DNA from: Galeruca laticollis
Lineage: Eukaryota > Arthropoda > Insecta > Coleoptera > Chrysomelidae
Length of the DNA stretch: 64,000 nt
Assembly: GCA_963921935.1 (NCBI GenBank)
Contig: OY998175.1
Coordinates: 261,943,709-262,007,708 of the forward strand
Reading direction: 5' to 3'
The notes under the pieces were generated by a model that was not told the origin of the DNA, made no database searches, and saw only the letters and a program-made list of their open reading frames with translations. The stretch's first letter is position 1, and each line of letters opens with the position of its first letter. This document shows, one piece after another, positions 35,538 to 47,440 of this stretch. The translations under genes were made by a program, and so were the position numbers.

Positions 35538-35929
35538 ACTAATTTGTTAGTACATGTCATATATATCAACGTCGTTGGTTGGTTATCAAAAATGTGTCGT
35601 AAGGCGACGAAAGAAGAACTTACCGGAAATGGGGCAGTTAACTACAACTTTATAGTCTAATAAGAAGCAATCTCCATACAACAGACAGTTTTATTGTATA
35701 TAATAGGAATATTAGCGGTACTTGAATTCATTTGGTCCATCTGGAAAACACATAGAAGGCAGCTCAAGAGGAGCATCACGAGAAACAGGAACCAGAAATG
35801 TGTACAAATTGTAAGTTATATATGTATAATAATCTAATTTTATGAACGAACTTTTTTTCTCTGGAATGTACAAAAGTGTTATGTCCATAACTTGGGAGCA
35901 ATTCGAGGATAGGTTAGATATAATAATTG

Positions 35930-37300
35930 AAGCAAGCAAGCTAAGTAAATGGACTTTGAAAGAGCATATAGCTAAAGATCTGAATACTCATGTAGAAAAT
36001 TAATAATTCAGTGCTTCTTCTCAATGAATAGTTAGCAAAAATTGGATCGATTTAGACAAAATACGGCAAAGTATTTGCCAAACATATTTCGAAAAAATCA
36101 AAGATTGTCACATTCAAATACCTACATCATTTTTTCTCGAGATTAGCTCTGATATATTAGGAACATCAACCAAAATCGAGAAAATGGCTCTAAATATGAG
36201 TGAACTCTTTAAATTTTATGAGCAAGGTGCTAACGGATGAGTTCAATGGTGAAGCAAATAAGCTGCAATCATTTATAGATGCATTAGGTTTACTACAATT
36301 AAATTCGGCAGACAAGGAGAATAATGCAATATTATTCGTTAAAATTTAAAACAAGATTCACAGGCAAGGCGAGGAATCTGATCACGGCAGAAAATACCGT
36401 GTTAGAAATACTAGAGACACTAAAGAAAAGAATCCGAGGAGACAGCCCAAGTCTACTATTAGCCAAACTAACAGGGTTACGGCAAACCAATAAGCAGCTC
36501 ACAACTACACCAGAGAAGTGGAAAAACTGACAGAACAACTAGAATTAGCATATATAGCTGGAAGGATGCCGGTGGAATAAGCAAAGAAATACACCACTGA
36601 GGCAACAGTAAAATCGCTAACAGTAAACGCAGCGTCGGACACCACAAAAGCAGTCTAAGCTGCGGGATAGTTCTCGACACCACAAGAGTTGATAACAAAA
36701 CTGATGTCAATAGATTGGACTGCTAGTCAGCTAAGGAGAAAAGTTTTACACTTCAGGACAAGCTATGACAATTTTCAGCAGAAAAATAGATTCAACCCGA
36801 TTAGGAGTTGCGAGAACTGGTGCGAAAACAATAATAGGCGACATTCGGAATACCAACACAATAATTTTAGAACCTACCAGAGAAAAAAAAATATTAGCAG
36901 AAATTACAGGGAACATGACTACCAACATCGTCGTAGAAATAAAGGAATATGGGAAGGTACAGAGGAAAATGAGAATGGAAACCCTTTGCAGTTGGGGTTT
37001 TGGATGTTCAGTGCGAAACAAATAACGAATCGACAATTATCGACAGTTGTTCAATTTTAAATATAGATTTGTCACGTTCAAAGTTCGTGAAAATACTCTC
37101 TGACAAACGTCGTGAATTAAATTAACCATTTCTATATTAGATACCGGAGCGCAAACGTTTCACTAAACAAACTCTCAGAAAATTTTCCACTTCACTTAAT
37201 ACAAACTAATCGTTTTTGGGTCTACTGATTTAGCTGCTAAACAAGATAATATATCAATGAAAAGCACAGAGTCAATATGTCATGAAGTTTTCATTATTTG
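35930..37300 (+). pseudogene. gypsy gag and protease start (17.6-like), broken
   Basis: Segments in shifting frames read FNGEANKLQSFIDALGLLQL, then KTRFTGKARNLITAENTV and LETLKKRIRGDSPSLLLAKL (36324-36530), a capsid-type gag. A tail rich in Arg, Asn and Tyr follows (36690-37000: NNNRRHSEYQHNNFRTYQR and similar). LLDTGAQTF with DTG at 37140-37148 marks a protease. The capsid style matches gags of the 17.6/297 group, so this may be the missing 5' half of an element like the one at 1-3132, but the sequences do not overlap enough to compare. It breaks off at the fold-back beginning near 37294. Confidence 0.65.
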
Positions 37301-38995
37301 AAGTTCTGCTAAAATGACTCAATGAGCAACTAGTTTCGGCCTACAATGGCCATCTTCAAGCTTACAAATAATATTTGGGTTTAAGGAAGAAAATATTTAA
37401 TGATACGCATATCTTACCTAAGTGAAAATAATTAATGAGGTAACAAACGTCCAAGTAACAGCGCTGATAAAGGGAAGGATGAGAGAAAAGTAACAAATAT
37501 TATGGATAAAATTAAGGTGTACTAAGAAAAATTCATAATTTGAGTTGAATTATCATTGTGACATATAGAAAAATTTGGAAAGGAAGTAGTAGAAAATAAT
37601 TTTTTATTGATTTATCACGAAACAAATTATATTTGTAGGTGGAGGAAGAGAAATTTAACTGTAGAACCAATTTAATTAGGGCCATGTTATAAAGGGAAGG
37701 AACATCTTTTGTTTTAATGAATAAATACCAACTCTCATGAAAACAATGGAGTCTGTAGGTGTTAAGAAAAGAGAAAGGGTTGGCAAATATGATCTTAAAC
37801 TCCCTAAATAAGAAGGAAGGAGAGAACCGCTTGTGGCAGTAAGTTGACAAGAATGTGACAAACGGTGAAAAGGTTGACTTTAGAGAAAAGGACGGCTTCT
37901 TAGTCTGTTTACTAGAACTAAAATAAAAAGAGAGCCAGTAAAACATGGCTAGGAATGTTATGCAATGTTGAATCATTATGATGTATGTAGCCAATATAAG
38001 TCCATGACACAAAGAAAAATGAAATTAAATCACGAAAATATAGAGACATTCAACGGAATCACTTTTGATAGACGCATATTCTCTGTGATTCATATCATTG
38101 TTGGTGCGTCTGTCAAAAGTGGTTCCGTTGAAAGTCTCTATATTTTCGTGATTTATTTTTTCTTTGTATTATGGACTTATACTGGCTACATCATTATGGT
38201 TCAACATTGCATAACATGTGTTAGCCATGTTGTACTGGATCTTGGTTCGTTCTAGTTTATTATTGATTTATCGAAACAATTGTCAATTTTTTTGAATTTT
38301 CAATAACTTGTATTATATTGTGGAATTAACTAGAGACCTTGAATTTCATTTAAAAACATTCTAGTTTCAGTGAACATACTAAAAATCCGTCATTTTTACT
38401 AAAGTCAACCTTTTAACTGTCTGTTACATTCATGTCCACTTATTCCCACAACTGGATCTCTTGTCTGATGAATGACCCTCCTCATTCGGTTGTTCCTTCC
38501 TTCTTATTTAGGGAGTTTGAAATCATATTTGCCAACCCTTCCTCCTTTCCTGACCCCTTCAGACTCCATTCTTTCAATAAGAGTTGGTATTTAATAATTA
38601 AACAAAAAGATGTTCCTTTCCTTTATATAATTACCCTAATTAAATTGGTACTATAGTTCAATTTTCCTTCCTCCATCCACAAATATAATTTGTTTCCTTG
38701 AAAATTGGAAAAAAATATTTTGTACTACTTCCTTTTCAAATTTTTCTATATGTCACAATGATAATTCAACTTAAATTCTGAGTACACCTTAATTTCATCC
38801 ATAAAATTTGCTACTTTTCTCACATCCTTCCCTTTATCAGCGCTGTTACTTGGACGTTTGTTACCCCATTAATTACTTTCACTTAGGTAAAATATGTGTA
38901 TTGATAAATGTTTTCTTCCTTAACCCCAAACATCATTTGGAGGCCGAAACTAGTTGCTCACGGAGGCATTTTAGTAAAACTTCAAATATTGAAAA
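37294..38995. mobile_element. 1.7-kb fold-back element (long imperfect inverted repeat)
   Basis: The left arm (about 37294-38077) is the reverse complement of the right arm (about 38106-38995), with a 28-nt loop. Near the loop the arms are nearly identical (ATATAGAGAC, AACGGAATCACTTTTGATAG versus its complement). The outer ends share GAGCAACTAGTTTCGGCC. The right arm contains about 100 bp (about 38257-38358) matching the end of the Penelope-like element at 60190-60286, absent from the left arm. ORFs predicted in it are not protein-like. Confidence 0.8.
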
Positions 38996-39049
38996 CTTTG
39001 TGACATATTGACTTTGTATTTTTCATTAATTTAACTACCAGTCACATTT

Positions 39050-40200
39050 GAGCAATGGATGAGATATTACTTTTAATATAATATCTATTTGACTATATCA
39101 GCAGCTGTTCGAGGCCTGCCAATAGTTAAGTAATCAAAATACTTGCTCCCCGGCTCCTCTATAAGCGCTACATGGTTTTCTTGTCTAATTACACGCCTTT
39201 CATCACTGATCTTTCCTTCTGTCAAAATAAAGTCCCCTTATTCCACTTTTTGTGTCACTAGTTGTTTGTAATATTTTCCTTTTTTTATGTACTTCCCTTC
39301 TAATCTTATTTTCGGCGATTACAATAACTGGATTGTTTGAAGAAATTACGCCAAAATATTCAGGAATGGCAGTGGTAATTTTAGATACAGACCAATGCCA
39401 TTTTTGCAACATTGGATAAGGAAACTCGCATTTGGCTTTTATTTTGTTCTTTTCCACTTGATGATTTTTCAGGTAGTAAGACCACTTAAAATCTTCGGAT
39501 ACGTTGCCTTCTTTGGTGGAAGAACTGTATTTTAAATAACCAAGTTATTCGAACTACAGATTTCTTGAAGACCTGAAGGTCCTGGAACTGGCGATGATTG
39601 TATCTGCCGTTCTTGTCTTTTTGAATACTTTCGGTAATGATTTTATGGACACCGCCAAATTTCGTTTTTCGAGTGCTTCTCTCATCTTTAAGAAATGTTT
39701 GTTCTAGCTTAGATACTTTTTTATCACACTTGCATGAACTTAAAATCGAGATATTTACATCAGAAATATCAAAAAGTTTTTGTAATTCCATTCTAAAGTT
39801 CTTCAGCTTTTCTTGAAGCGAAAATGTTTTTCAACTTTTTATAGGCTTTATCAAATTCTTATACTTGTTGTGATACGCTAACAACGTAGCTAATACTCGT
39901 TTTTTTCAGAAAGCTAGCAAAGAAGCATGTTGTAAAACTCGTTCAATTTTATTCGCCAGAATACTCATAACTTGTCATTCTGCTGGTTGTTCGCTAGAAG
40001 TACCTTTAACATTCGCCTGAACAGAAAAATAACACCTCATTACATCTTCATTAGTTGAAAGTAGAGTCATTCTAATATCTTCATCCCTTGTTTTAAATTT
40101 TTCACCCGTTTTACTGAACGTCTCTTCCACGCAAAAAACATGATCATTGTTTATTCTAGTAATCTGCCACAGTCACAAAACACTTATCCAATTCATAATA
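39050..40200 (-). pseudogene. degenerate transposon-associated ORF of an uncharacterised arthropod family
   Basis: Minus-strand pieces read LQKLFDISDVNIS, CKCDKKVSKLEQTFLKDERS and KTKFGGVHKIITES (39791-39486), then KIRREVHKKRKILQTTSDTK and GLYFDRRKDQ (39457-39203), then EEPGSKYFDYLTIGRPRTAA at about 39170-39110. I recall multi-copy arthropod proteins with the same CKC, FLxDxR, LYFDGRKDK and EEPGSKYLGH motifs in the same order; their function is not established to my knowledge. Frameshifts separate the pieces. Upstream (40200-39800) lie more fragments of the N-terminus. Confidence 0.45.
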
Positions 40201-40275
40201 TTGTGAAAAGTTGATTTGGACGAATCCTCCAAAAGTTAAGAATCAGGCTAGCGTACCAAGAACACCCGCATTATG

Positions 40276-40503
40276 TACTAAAATATTTTCAAAAGCCTTA
40301 CCAGGTATATTGTTTGGACGACTAACTAAAACTAAAATTCCACCACCAAAAAGGAAATTTAAACGATCTTCTAACTGAATTAAAAGTAGGTTCTCAAACT
40401 AAAATGTATATAAAATTCAATGTTTATTTTGATAGCAGGTTATAATTAACCAGTACCTATCAATTGTTCTTATTGTCACTATGGAACTTCAGAAATCTGG
40501 TGC
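40276..40503. repeat. direct repeat copy A (about 230 bp)
   Basis: Shares TTACCAGGTATATTGTTTGG, CTAACTAAAACTAAAAT, TAAAATGTATATAAAATTCA and TTTGATAGCAGGTTA with 42060-42318 in the same orientation, with many small differences. Could be an old LTR pair flanking the gag remnant. Confidence 0.65.
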
Positions 40504-41447
40504 CATCAAAGTGTCAACAATTTGTCTTCTGTTTTGATGGGAAACAATAATATTTGAGGCTACTTTTGGTTTCGTATTTCCTATTAGGTATTTTGAAATT
40601 AGCTTACTGTAGGGGATTCGATATTCTTGCTCATAAACTTCAAATCGACACAAATTATATTTTTACAAAAACTTCAAGCAGCAACAAAATTATTAGAATT
40701 AGTTCCTGGACAAAGTGATATACAGTGTAGATTGTTTGTATCTGATTTTATCAATATTATTAGTTCACTTTAGGTATACGTCTAATACTTTCGATATTTG
40801 GGTACTATATTCATGTGCAGCTGGTGTTATTTTTAACTGTTTTTTTCCGGTAGCGTGGGGAATTGTTTCTTGCGTTTACCGTTACAATTAGAAGTGTATA
40901 ACAATGAAAGTTGACAGACTTTTTGAAGTTAAGCTTTTATATGAGCTATTTATCAGAAATATACCAATACATGGCAATGTTGACCAGAAAAGGGCGGCTG
41001 TTCGAGAATCCCTCAGAGCGGAAAAATAGGTTGAAATATGGGCTCATTCCTTCGTGGACCTTGTTTCAAATTTTCGATTTGTTCTGGTAAACTTTCTGAT
41101 TTAGAAGGAAATATTGACAACTTCAAAACACGGTTGACTCGTATAAAATCACGATTCGCTAGAATTCGGTCTAAACCTGAAATGCAATATTCGAAATATT
41201 GAGGGCTTGGAATCATCGACAAATAACTAGGTTAGATCGAATTTTCGATGAATGTAAGGAGAACAACTCGCTATCCTAACTTTATTCATCTTTGTTCATT
41301 ACCCCAGTACCTTTGTTACCAGAAATTATTAACTGGGGATGGGAAACTTGGACAATGGAAGACCGTAGGAACCCAGAATAATTATGCGAGTGGAAAGAAG
41401 AAAGATAAGTAGCACCCAACACGTCCAATTATAAACGAGAGCTTGAA

Positions 41448-42056
41448 ATGGTTAAATCACTTGATCGGTCGGCATGGAGAGAAGAATCTCGTCCTCTACT
41501 TTGTAACGGAGATATATCCAGAATTCCGAGAAATCATTCAGAAGCTTCGAGTAGAATTTTGTCCAGAGGTCAGTTCTACTATCAAGTCCCCAATATGGCT
41601 AATTCTACCTTAGCTACCCCTCCAGATAAACCTTACCAACAATTTAACGATCATTCCTACGATTCCCGAAATGTTTTCTTGGCAGCAACGGAAATATCCA
41701 GAGTAATCAACACGTATCATCCAAGAAATGATGTATATTGCTTAAGTGCTCCAATGCAGAACATGAGACTGTCAAAATTTTCGATACCCATTGATATAAA
41801 TCCATACGGAACCGTCGTAGGCACTTACTCCGACATTTTGTCTCACTATTTTGACGTCTGCATATTGCGAATCCAGTATGATGAGGAATCTAGTGTTCAC
41901 AGATTTTTGGAATGGATTGAAGAGCTCAGACTTTCCAGATTACTAAAAAAGGGACGACTTCTCCGATCAGCACCCAAACTTTCCACCAAAGATGCGTTAT
42001 TATGGTACAGAATGGGCCAATTCACATCGTGGGATGACCAAGAACGCCAACATTAG
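41448..42056 (+). pseudogene. retrotransposon gag remnant (capsid region)
   Basis: A 202-codon open stretch. The last 70 residues match a capsid pattern: an acidic VHRFLEWIEELRLSRLL, LLRSAPKLSTKDALLWYRMG and FTSWDDQERQ, as in insect Gag proteins that read FLERVEELR...LFxGxALxWYR. The first 120 residues are Ser/Pro/Asn-rich and unassigned. It ends at 42056 directly before direct repeat copy B. No protease or RT follows, so this is an internally deleted element. Confidence 0.6.
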
Positions 42057-42059
42057 GTA

Positions 42060-42318
42060 CTAAAATCTCTTAAGCAACAAAAAAGAATACAATCTTACCA
42101 GGTATATTGTTTGGTTTGGACCAGAACTATCTATAACTAACTAAAACTAAAATCCCACCACCAAACAGAAAAATGAAACGATTTTCCAACTGAAATAAAT
42201 GCAAGTTCTCAAATTAAAATGTATATAAAATTCAATGTTTAGTTTGATAGCAGGTTAACCACTACTTCCAATCAATCAAATTCCTTTACTGTCACTATCA
42301 AACTTCAGAAATCACACT
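42060..42318. repeat. direct repeat copy B (about 250 bp)
   Basis: Same orientation as copy A at 40276; starts immediately after the gag remnant. Contains a 15-20 bp internal expansion (GGACCAGAACTATCTATAAC) relative to copy A. Confidence 0.65.
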
Positions 42319-43060
42319 AGACCTACATTTCTCGTCATAAACGTAACACGAAATGAACACACTACACACACTTGCTATTGTACCACATAGATACTTCCTA
42401 CGGGTCGACGCACACAATTACTATACCCCCGACGCAATATGTCAGGACCGGACTAACTGTGAATGAAGCGTAAGAAATGTTATTAGGCTGGGGCGAGGCT
42501 AAAGATTGAAATAAAATTATGGTGGTGTAATGGTTATTTAGACATATTATTTAAAATTTTTACGGGTATACCAAATCCAGAATATTATTTTTACAAAAAT
42601 AATATTTCAAGGTCACCGGGGCGCGGCCAAATTTCATGTCATATTTTTCTTAAAAATGCAGGTTATTTTTCAACTTTTTTGCTATGCGAAATCCAATGTA
42701 AAAATATTTTTTTATCATTTTCGACCTGCCCTAGTGTGAAGTGAGTGTGCTTATAAAAGAAACCATTATTCAGGAGTAATCTAAATACGTAAAAATACTA
42801 GCGATGTTGACTTATTTTTGGAATTGCTTTTATATTAAAGATAAGTTCTTGCAAAGACTCAGGTTCTTATAAAAATAATCTAGTTAGTTTGGTGGTTCAT
42901 GATGGAATCTTTTATTAATATCTTTTTTAAATAAACAAATAAGCAATAATTGATCATGAAATTAAAAAAAAAACAATCTAGTTACTTAATACCAAACAAT
43001 TGTAAGAAAGCTGTGTTGAACGTTAATATTTTAATTTAGATTTACAGTTGTGTGTACAAG
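42319..43060. other. intergenic DNA, no gene recognised
   Basis: Nothing supported beyond AT-rich sequence with a locally GC-richer patch near 42400-42440. Confidence 0.5.
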
Positions 43061-43680
43061 AGATAATTCCTCTGAAGGGAACAACTTTATATTATTGTGC
43101 AGAGTTTATCGAAAATTTCATTTTGCAGAGGGCTTTCGGCATTTCGCCATCTTCAGTCCGTCACAATGAAGTATATAATTATGAAACTGATAATTAGGGA
43201 TGAAAGTTATATGCACTTGTCAAATTACAAGATTAGGATGTCCATACATTGTAGATTATATGATAACTGATTACATGTTACATCCAGATTTTGAAACGGT
43301 TAAAATTTTTAATTCAAAGTTGTTTAAAATAATTTATAAAGAATTTTACATTTTTCGTTATCTCTTTCGCCGTTTCCATTTACGAAAGTAATTTTTCTGG
43401 AAATGATTGGTCAAAATGTATAAATCTATATTAAAAATTTCAAACTATTTTAAATTGAAAATTTGAAATCCAGATTTCTTATAACGTACAATCTTTGGAA
43501 ACCCTATTCTTGTAATTTGACAACTGCATATAACTTTACCTAATTATGAATTTTATAATTAATAACTTTATAGTGTCTGCACTGAAGATAGCATAATGCC
43601 GAAAACGCTTTGCAAAACTAGATTTTCAATAAACTCTGCACAATAGTATAAAGTTGCTTCCTTAAGAGGAATTTTGAGAT
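43061..43680. mobile_element. 0.6-kb fold-back element with hammerhead-like cores in both arms
   Basis: The outer about 130 bp on each side are inverted copies (about 80 percent alike by eye): CAACTTTATATTATTGTGCA, GAGTTTAT and TTTCGGCAT are shared. Each arm carries a CTGAAGAT-stem-GAAA motif: rc of 43131-43156 and + 43582-43606. The interior is AT-rich without coding sequence. Probably a non-autonomous element of Penelope-like or related type. Confidence 0.65.
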
Positions 43681-45165
43681 ATATATTGTTAGAGTCCGTT
43701 TCACGGAAGTTAAAGCCACTTGTAGTTGCAGACGTGTGTGCTAACTTGTTGCCAAAACCACCGCCATATTGTAAAATTGAAAATCAGTAGAGTAACGATT
43801 TCACATTTTGTGGATTAACACAAAATTAGAATATTAATAATTTATTCCGAACAGGATTTATTTTTAGTTACATGAAATAAGAATTGATAATACATTCATC
43901 GTATCCTAACATTGTGTAGTATGGCCATTCATGATTATAACAGTAATATATTGATTAATGTAGAGAATTAAAGGAAAAGGCAAAGACAACTAGTTTCCAG
44001 AACTGTTCCTTCATACACCAAATTTCTTAATATATTCATTGATAATGTTCTTAAATTATCTAATTGAAATTGTCCGATCTAATTAGGCAATATTATTGGC
44101 AAGTTTTAACATGGTCTGAAATGGAGAACAAACAAATTTTCTTACTCTCCCAAACAATATAGAGGATACAGTTAACCTTGAGGGAACTTAGAAATGAATT
44201 GAGAACAATGAATTACTAGATGTCAATATATTTAATTATTTTATACAAAAAAATCTTATTCAATTTACGTCGACTAGTGATAGAGATAACTTAAAGTTCT
44301 TCCCGTAATCTAGTTGTCCTAATTGTTCTTTAATCCGGCCAACGATTATATTTTTTATAATACAAGAAACGTAAGTATTTATTCCACATTTTCTCTATAT
44401 TTTCTTAGTATATTTGAGGTTGATCTCCTCAGATAATAGATCCAAACTCAAGTTTAGGTCGTACTAGAGTATCAAACAACATTTTTAGTCTCAATATAAA
44501 AAATGAGTGGTTTGTCTGAAAATTAAACCCATTGTACAATTTGCACTCTTAACTGTTTTGACTATTATAAGTAACTCTAAGCTCATTGTATTCATCCTTC
44601 CTGGAACAGAAGGATGAAGAATATTAATAATAATAATAATTTAATTATCATGATATGACAGTTCCTTTGAAGATTGCTGGTGTATTTCAAGTTTTATCGC
44701 AATATAATGCTTATAGGTTATGTTTAGGGAAAACAAACACCGCCAAACGTTTAATAAAGTGTAGTATTTAAATTTAAAACAAAGTAGTTTGCAAACCTAC
44801 CTCAAGTCGTACGTACATCATTTGGGTATAAAAAAAGATGAAAAAAAAACAAAGTCGGCAATGATAGAATTGTTTATTCCAATTTATCAATAGCGGACAT
44901 GGAAAAATTCCAATTTAACATAAAGCGAAGACAAATTTTAATTATAAACAATATACACCTACACAAAGATTCAAATACACATTCTATTTTTCATAAGTAT
45001 AGTATGCCTGTTTCTTTGTTTTTATCATTTTACAAACGTTTTCTAGAATTTGCGTATCATATACTATTTTCTCCAACCATCAAAAAATGTTGACATTTTT
45101 GTACTATTTTCAGGTGCAGAAGCCATCAATTCCCTTACCGTACAAAAATTTGCTCGTTGCTTAGC
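43681..45165. other. AT-rich intergenic DNA
   Basis: No gene, RNA or paired repeat recognised. A short AAT microsatellite lies at about 44615-44640. Confidence 0.5.
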
Positions 45166-45168
45166 AAC

Positions 45169-46757
45169 ACTTTTAATCCTAGGATTAAAAACGCTACTTT
45201 TAATCCTAGGACTAAAAGTAATTGCATTTGAGCTCTCTAATTGAAATTTGAAGAAAAAAACAGTGTTTCTTACAAACTTAGTAAAACAAACTATTTGGGC
45301 TACTATATATAGGTATTTATTTGTTATTTATAGTGATATTGAATGTACAATTCGAACAATTATTGCCAAAATTCAAAGCACCACTGAAATTATCACTAAC
45401 AATTTTCGAACAATTCAGAAGATTTTCATTAATGTTAGAACAACTCAAAATATTCTCCGTAACTGTTGACGAAACATTCGAGGAAATATCTGAACAGGTA
45501 CTTGTACCTTGTTTGTCAGGTTGCAATATTTCTCGGGCAGTATTCTCTTTGTTGATTCTTCGATATATCCTTCTGCTACGGTACTCTATTTCCAATCTCC
45601 ATGTCTTTTAAGACAAGTGAGGTCACCGCCACCATCAATAAGAAGTGTAGCAGAAGTTCTTCTTAGAGAATATCCAGTATACTCCTTTCAATTTTCTAAC
45701 TTCAAAAATTTTGCAATTTCTTGCGGCACGGCACTAATTTTGTGAATACCAACAACCCTCCTCTCACATTTCCCATCAACATACTTCCAAAATAAACGAC
45801 GTTCCTGTATATTTGATGGCCGTAGTGCAACATATTTTCGAAATAAACGCAAATAATTATCGCCTATAATGGTAAACAAACGAGGTTTCTTGTTTTTTGT
45901 CTGCAGAATTTTTACGACCAGGACCGTTCCATATCTTCAATGTCATCAATTTTCAAATGAACTAGTTCGTCACAACGCATAGCACCTCCAATTCCTAATA
46001 CTAGAACAACCTTTATCATCAAATATACATTATCAGGTGGCATATCCAGGAACCGATCCACTTACTCCTTTGTAAAAACCCTAGACTTTTTAGGAATATA
46101 TCCATCACTTTGCCTTTTTAACAATGCTCGTAATTTTGAATATATACTAATATCCACACCAATTTTGATATCCAGTGTGGATCGCAACATTGAATACTGT
46201 GACCAAAGAGTGGATGGCTTGACGGTCTCCGTTAAATTTGATAAATACACCATAAGAACACTCTCCGCATAGATTTGCACATTTTTTTCTTTACACCAAT
46301 CCATGAATCGCTGATATGCAAGTTCATAAACTTGGCGATATTTAGGTGGCGAAAGTTTTAGATATACTGCTTCGGCACTTTCCATTATATCCGCAGGTAT
46401 ATTTTCATCGTGTTCGGGATCCATTTTGAAAGCAGCGTGAAAGCTACTACAAAAATTATATGATTAGTACGTCTACTTGACAATCAATATTTACCAACAA
46501 TACCAGATATCCATGACTACCGACTTGCTATCGCTGTTATTATTAATAGGTGTTCAAATTTATTACCAAATTATTAACCATTTTTGAATAAAACTAAATT
46601 TATTTTAATTTTGACTAGGTTGGAGAAAAAATCGTATATATCATACGGACTAAAAGTGCCTATTTTTACTCGCAATATTTGCATTCGCTCGGCTGTGCTG
46701 CGCTCCGCCTCGCAACTGCAAATATTGCTCGTAAAAAAATATGCACTTTTAATCCTT
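45169..46757 (-). mobile_element. Crypton (tyrosine recombinase transposon) with repeated flanking motifs
   Basis: A minus-strand tyrosine recombinase gene lies between two regions that share ACTTTTAATCCT (45169-45180, 45196-45207 and 46745-46756) and GGACTAAAAGT (45209-45219 and 46647-46657). On the left a 20-bp perfect palindrome TTTTAATCCTAGGATTAAAA lies at 45171-45190. On the right 46647-46756 forms a fold-back with arms of about 38 bp. Cryptons lack TIRs and integrate by site-specific recombination, so short direct repeats at the borders are expected; which of these are true borders is inference. Confidence 0.65.
45317..46424 (-). pseudogene. Crypton-type tyrosine recombinase, broken
   Basis: ATG at 46424 starts MDPEHDENIPADIMESAEAV. 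The N-terminal core-binding domain is open to 46062 (RFMDWCKEKNVQIYAES, LSNLTETVKPSTLW, LRALLKRQSDGY). In other frames the catalytic domain continues: GIGGAMRCDELVHLKIDDIE (first catalytic Arg, about 46000), HFRRSSATLLIDGGGDLTC (His-x-x-Arg, about 45690) and LKRHGDWKXSTVAEGYIEES (Tyr in GYIE, about 45590). The tail (45595-45317) ends NNCSNCTFNITINNK, as in insect Crypton proteins. Several stops and frameshifts make it inactive. The recombinase would cut and rejoin DNA through the Tyr. Confidence 0.8.
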
Positions 46758-46799
46758 ATAATATCATATACTATTATTTTTTCAAATGCCTCATTGAAT

Positions 46800-47440
46800 T
46801 GTTGCCAATGGTTCGTAGTTTAAATTGTAGAGAAATAATTAGTTTTTGAAATGGAATCTTGTTGAATTGAAGTATTTAAAAAAATATTGATAAAATTACA
46901 ATTATCTTTCTTATTTCTTTTGAGCTAAGTGAAGTTTGTGCGCTATACCTTTCTTCAATAAAATGAGTTACTTCTTTTCAATAATTCAAATTAAGTTATA
47001 AATGTTTCAGCTATATCAAAAACATCTTCCAATGTAGTGCTGGCAGTATGTGAAACCAACTGTGTTTCCGTGATTTGTACCACTATATTCCTTTAAATTA
47101 TAATAATAAGTAAGTTAAAATATAATATTCAAATTATATTGCAATTCATCTAAGAAGAAAAAAATCCTAAAATTGTACATTCATCAAAACTAAACAATTA
47201 TAATAAGAGGGATGTACATGAAACAGTCCTATTACGACAATAAATAATAGATTATTTTCCATTTGCAAGTTTTTTTCTGTCCCTACAACAATAATCAACT
47301 TCTCTGTTTTGTAAACCTCTTCAAGATGTGAAGTCCTCCATATTTCTAAAATATAAAACGTATTTATTGATGATACCTCCATGAGCAATAATACTTCTGG
47401 TAAACCTGTGTTACTAATGGCTCTCAGAGCCACTAAGAAA
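46800..47440. other. AT-rich DNA with a short open frame, function unknown
   Basis: A minus frame at 47451-47167 is open for 94 codons but shows no recognisable domain; only its first residues continue the DD82E-like sequence to the right. Confidence 0.35.

Noticed and set aside
45317..45611. 96-codon + ORF beside the Crypton
   Set aside because: Antisense of the Crypton C-terminal tail.
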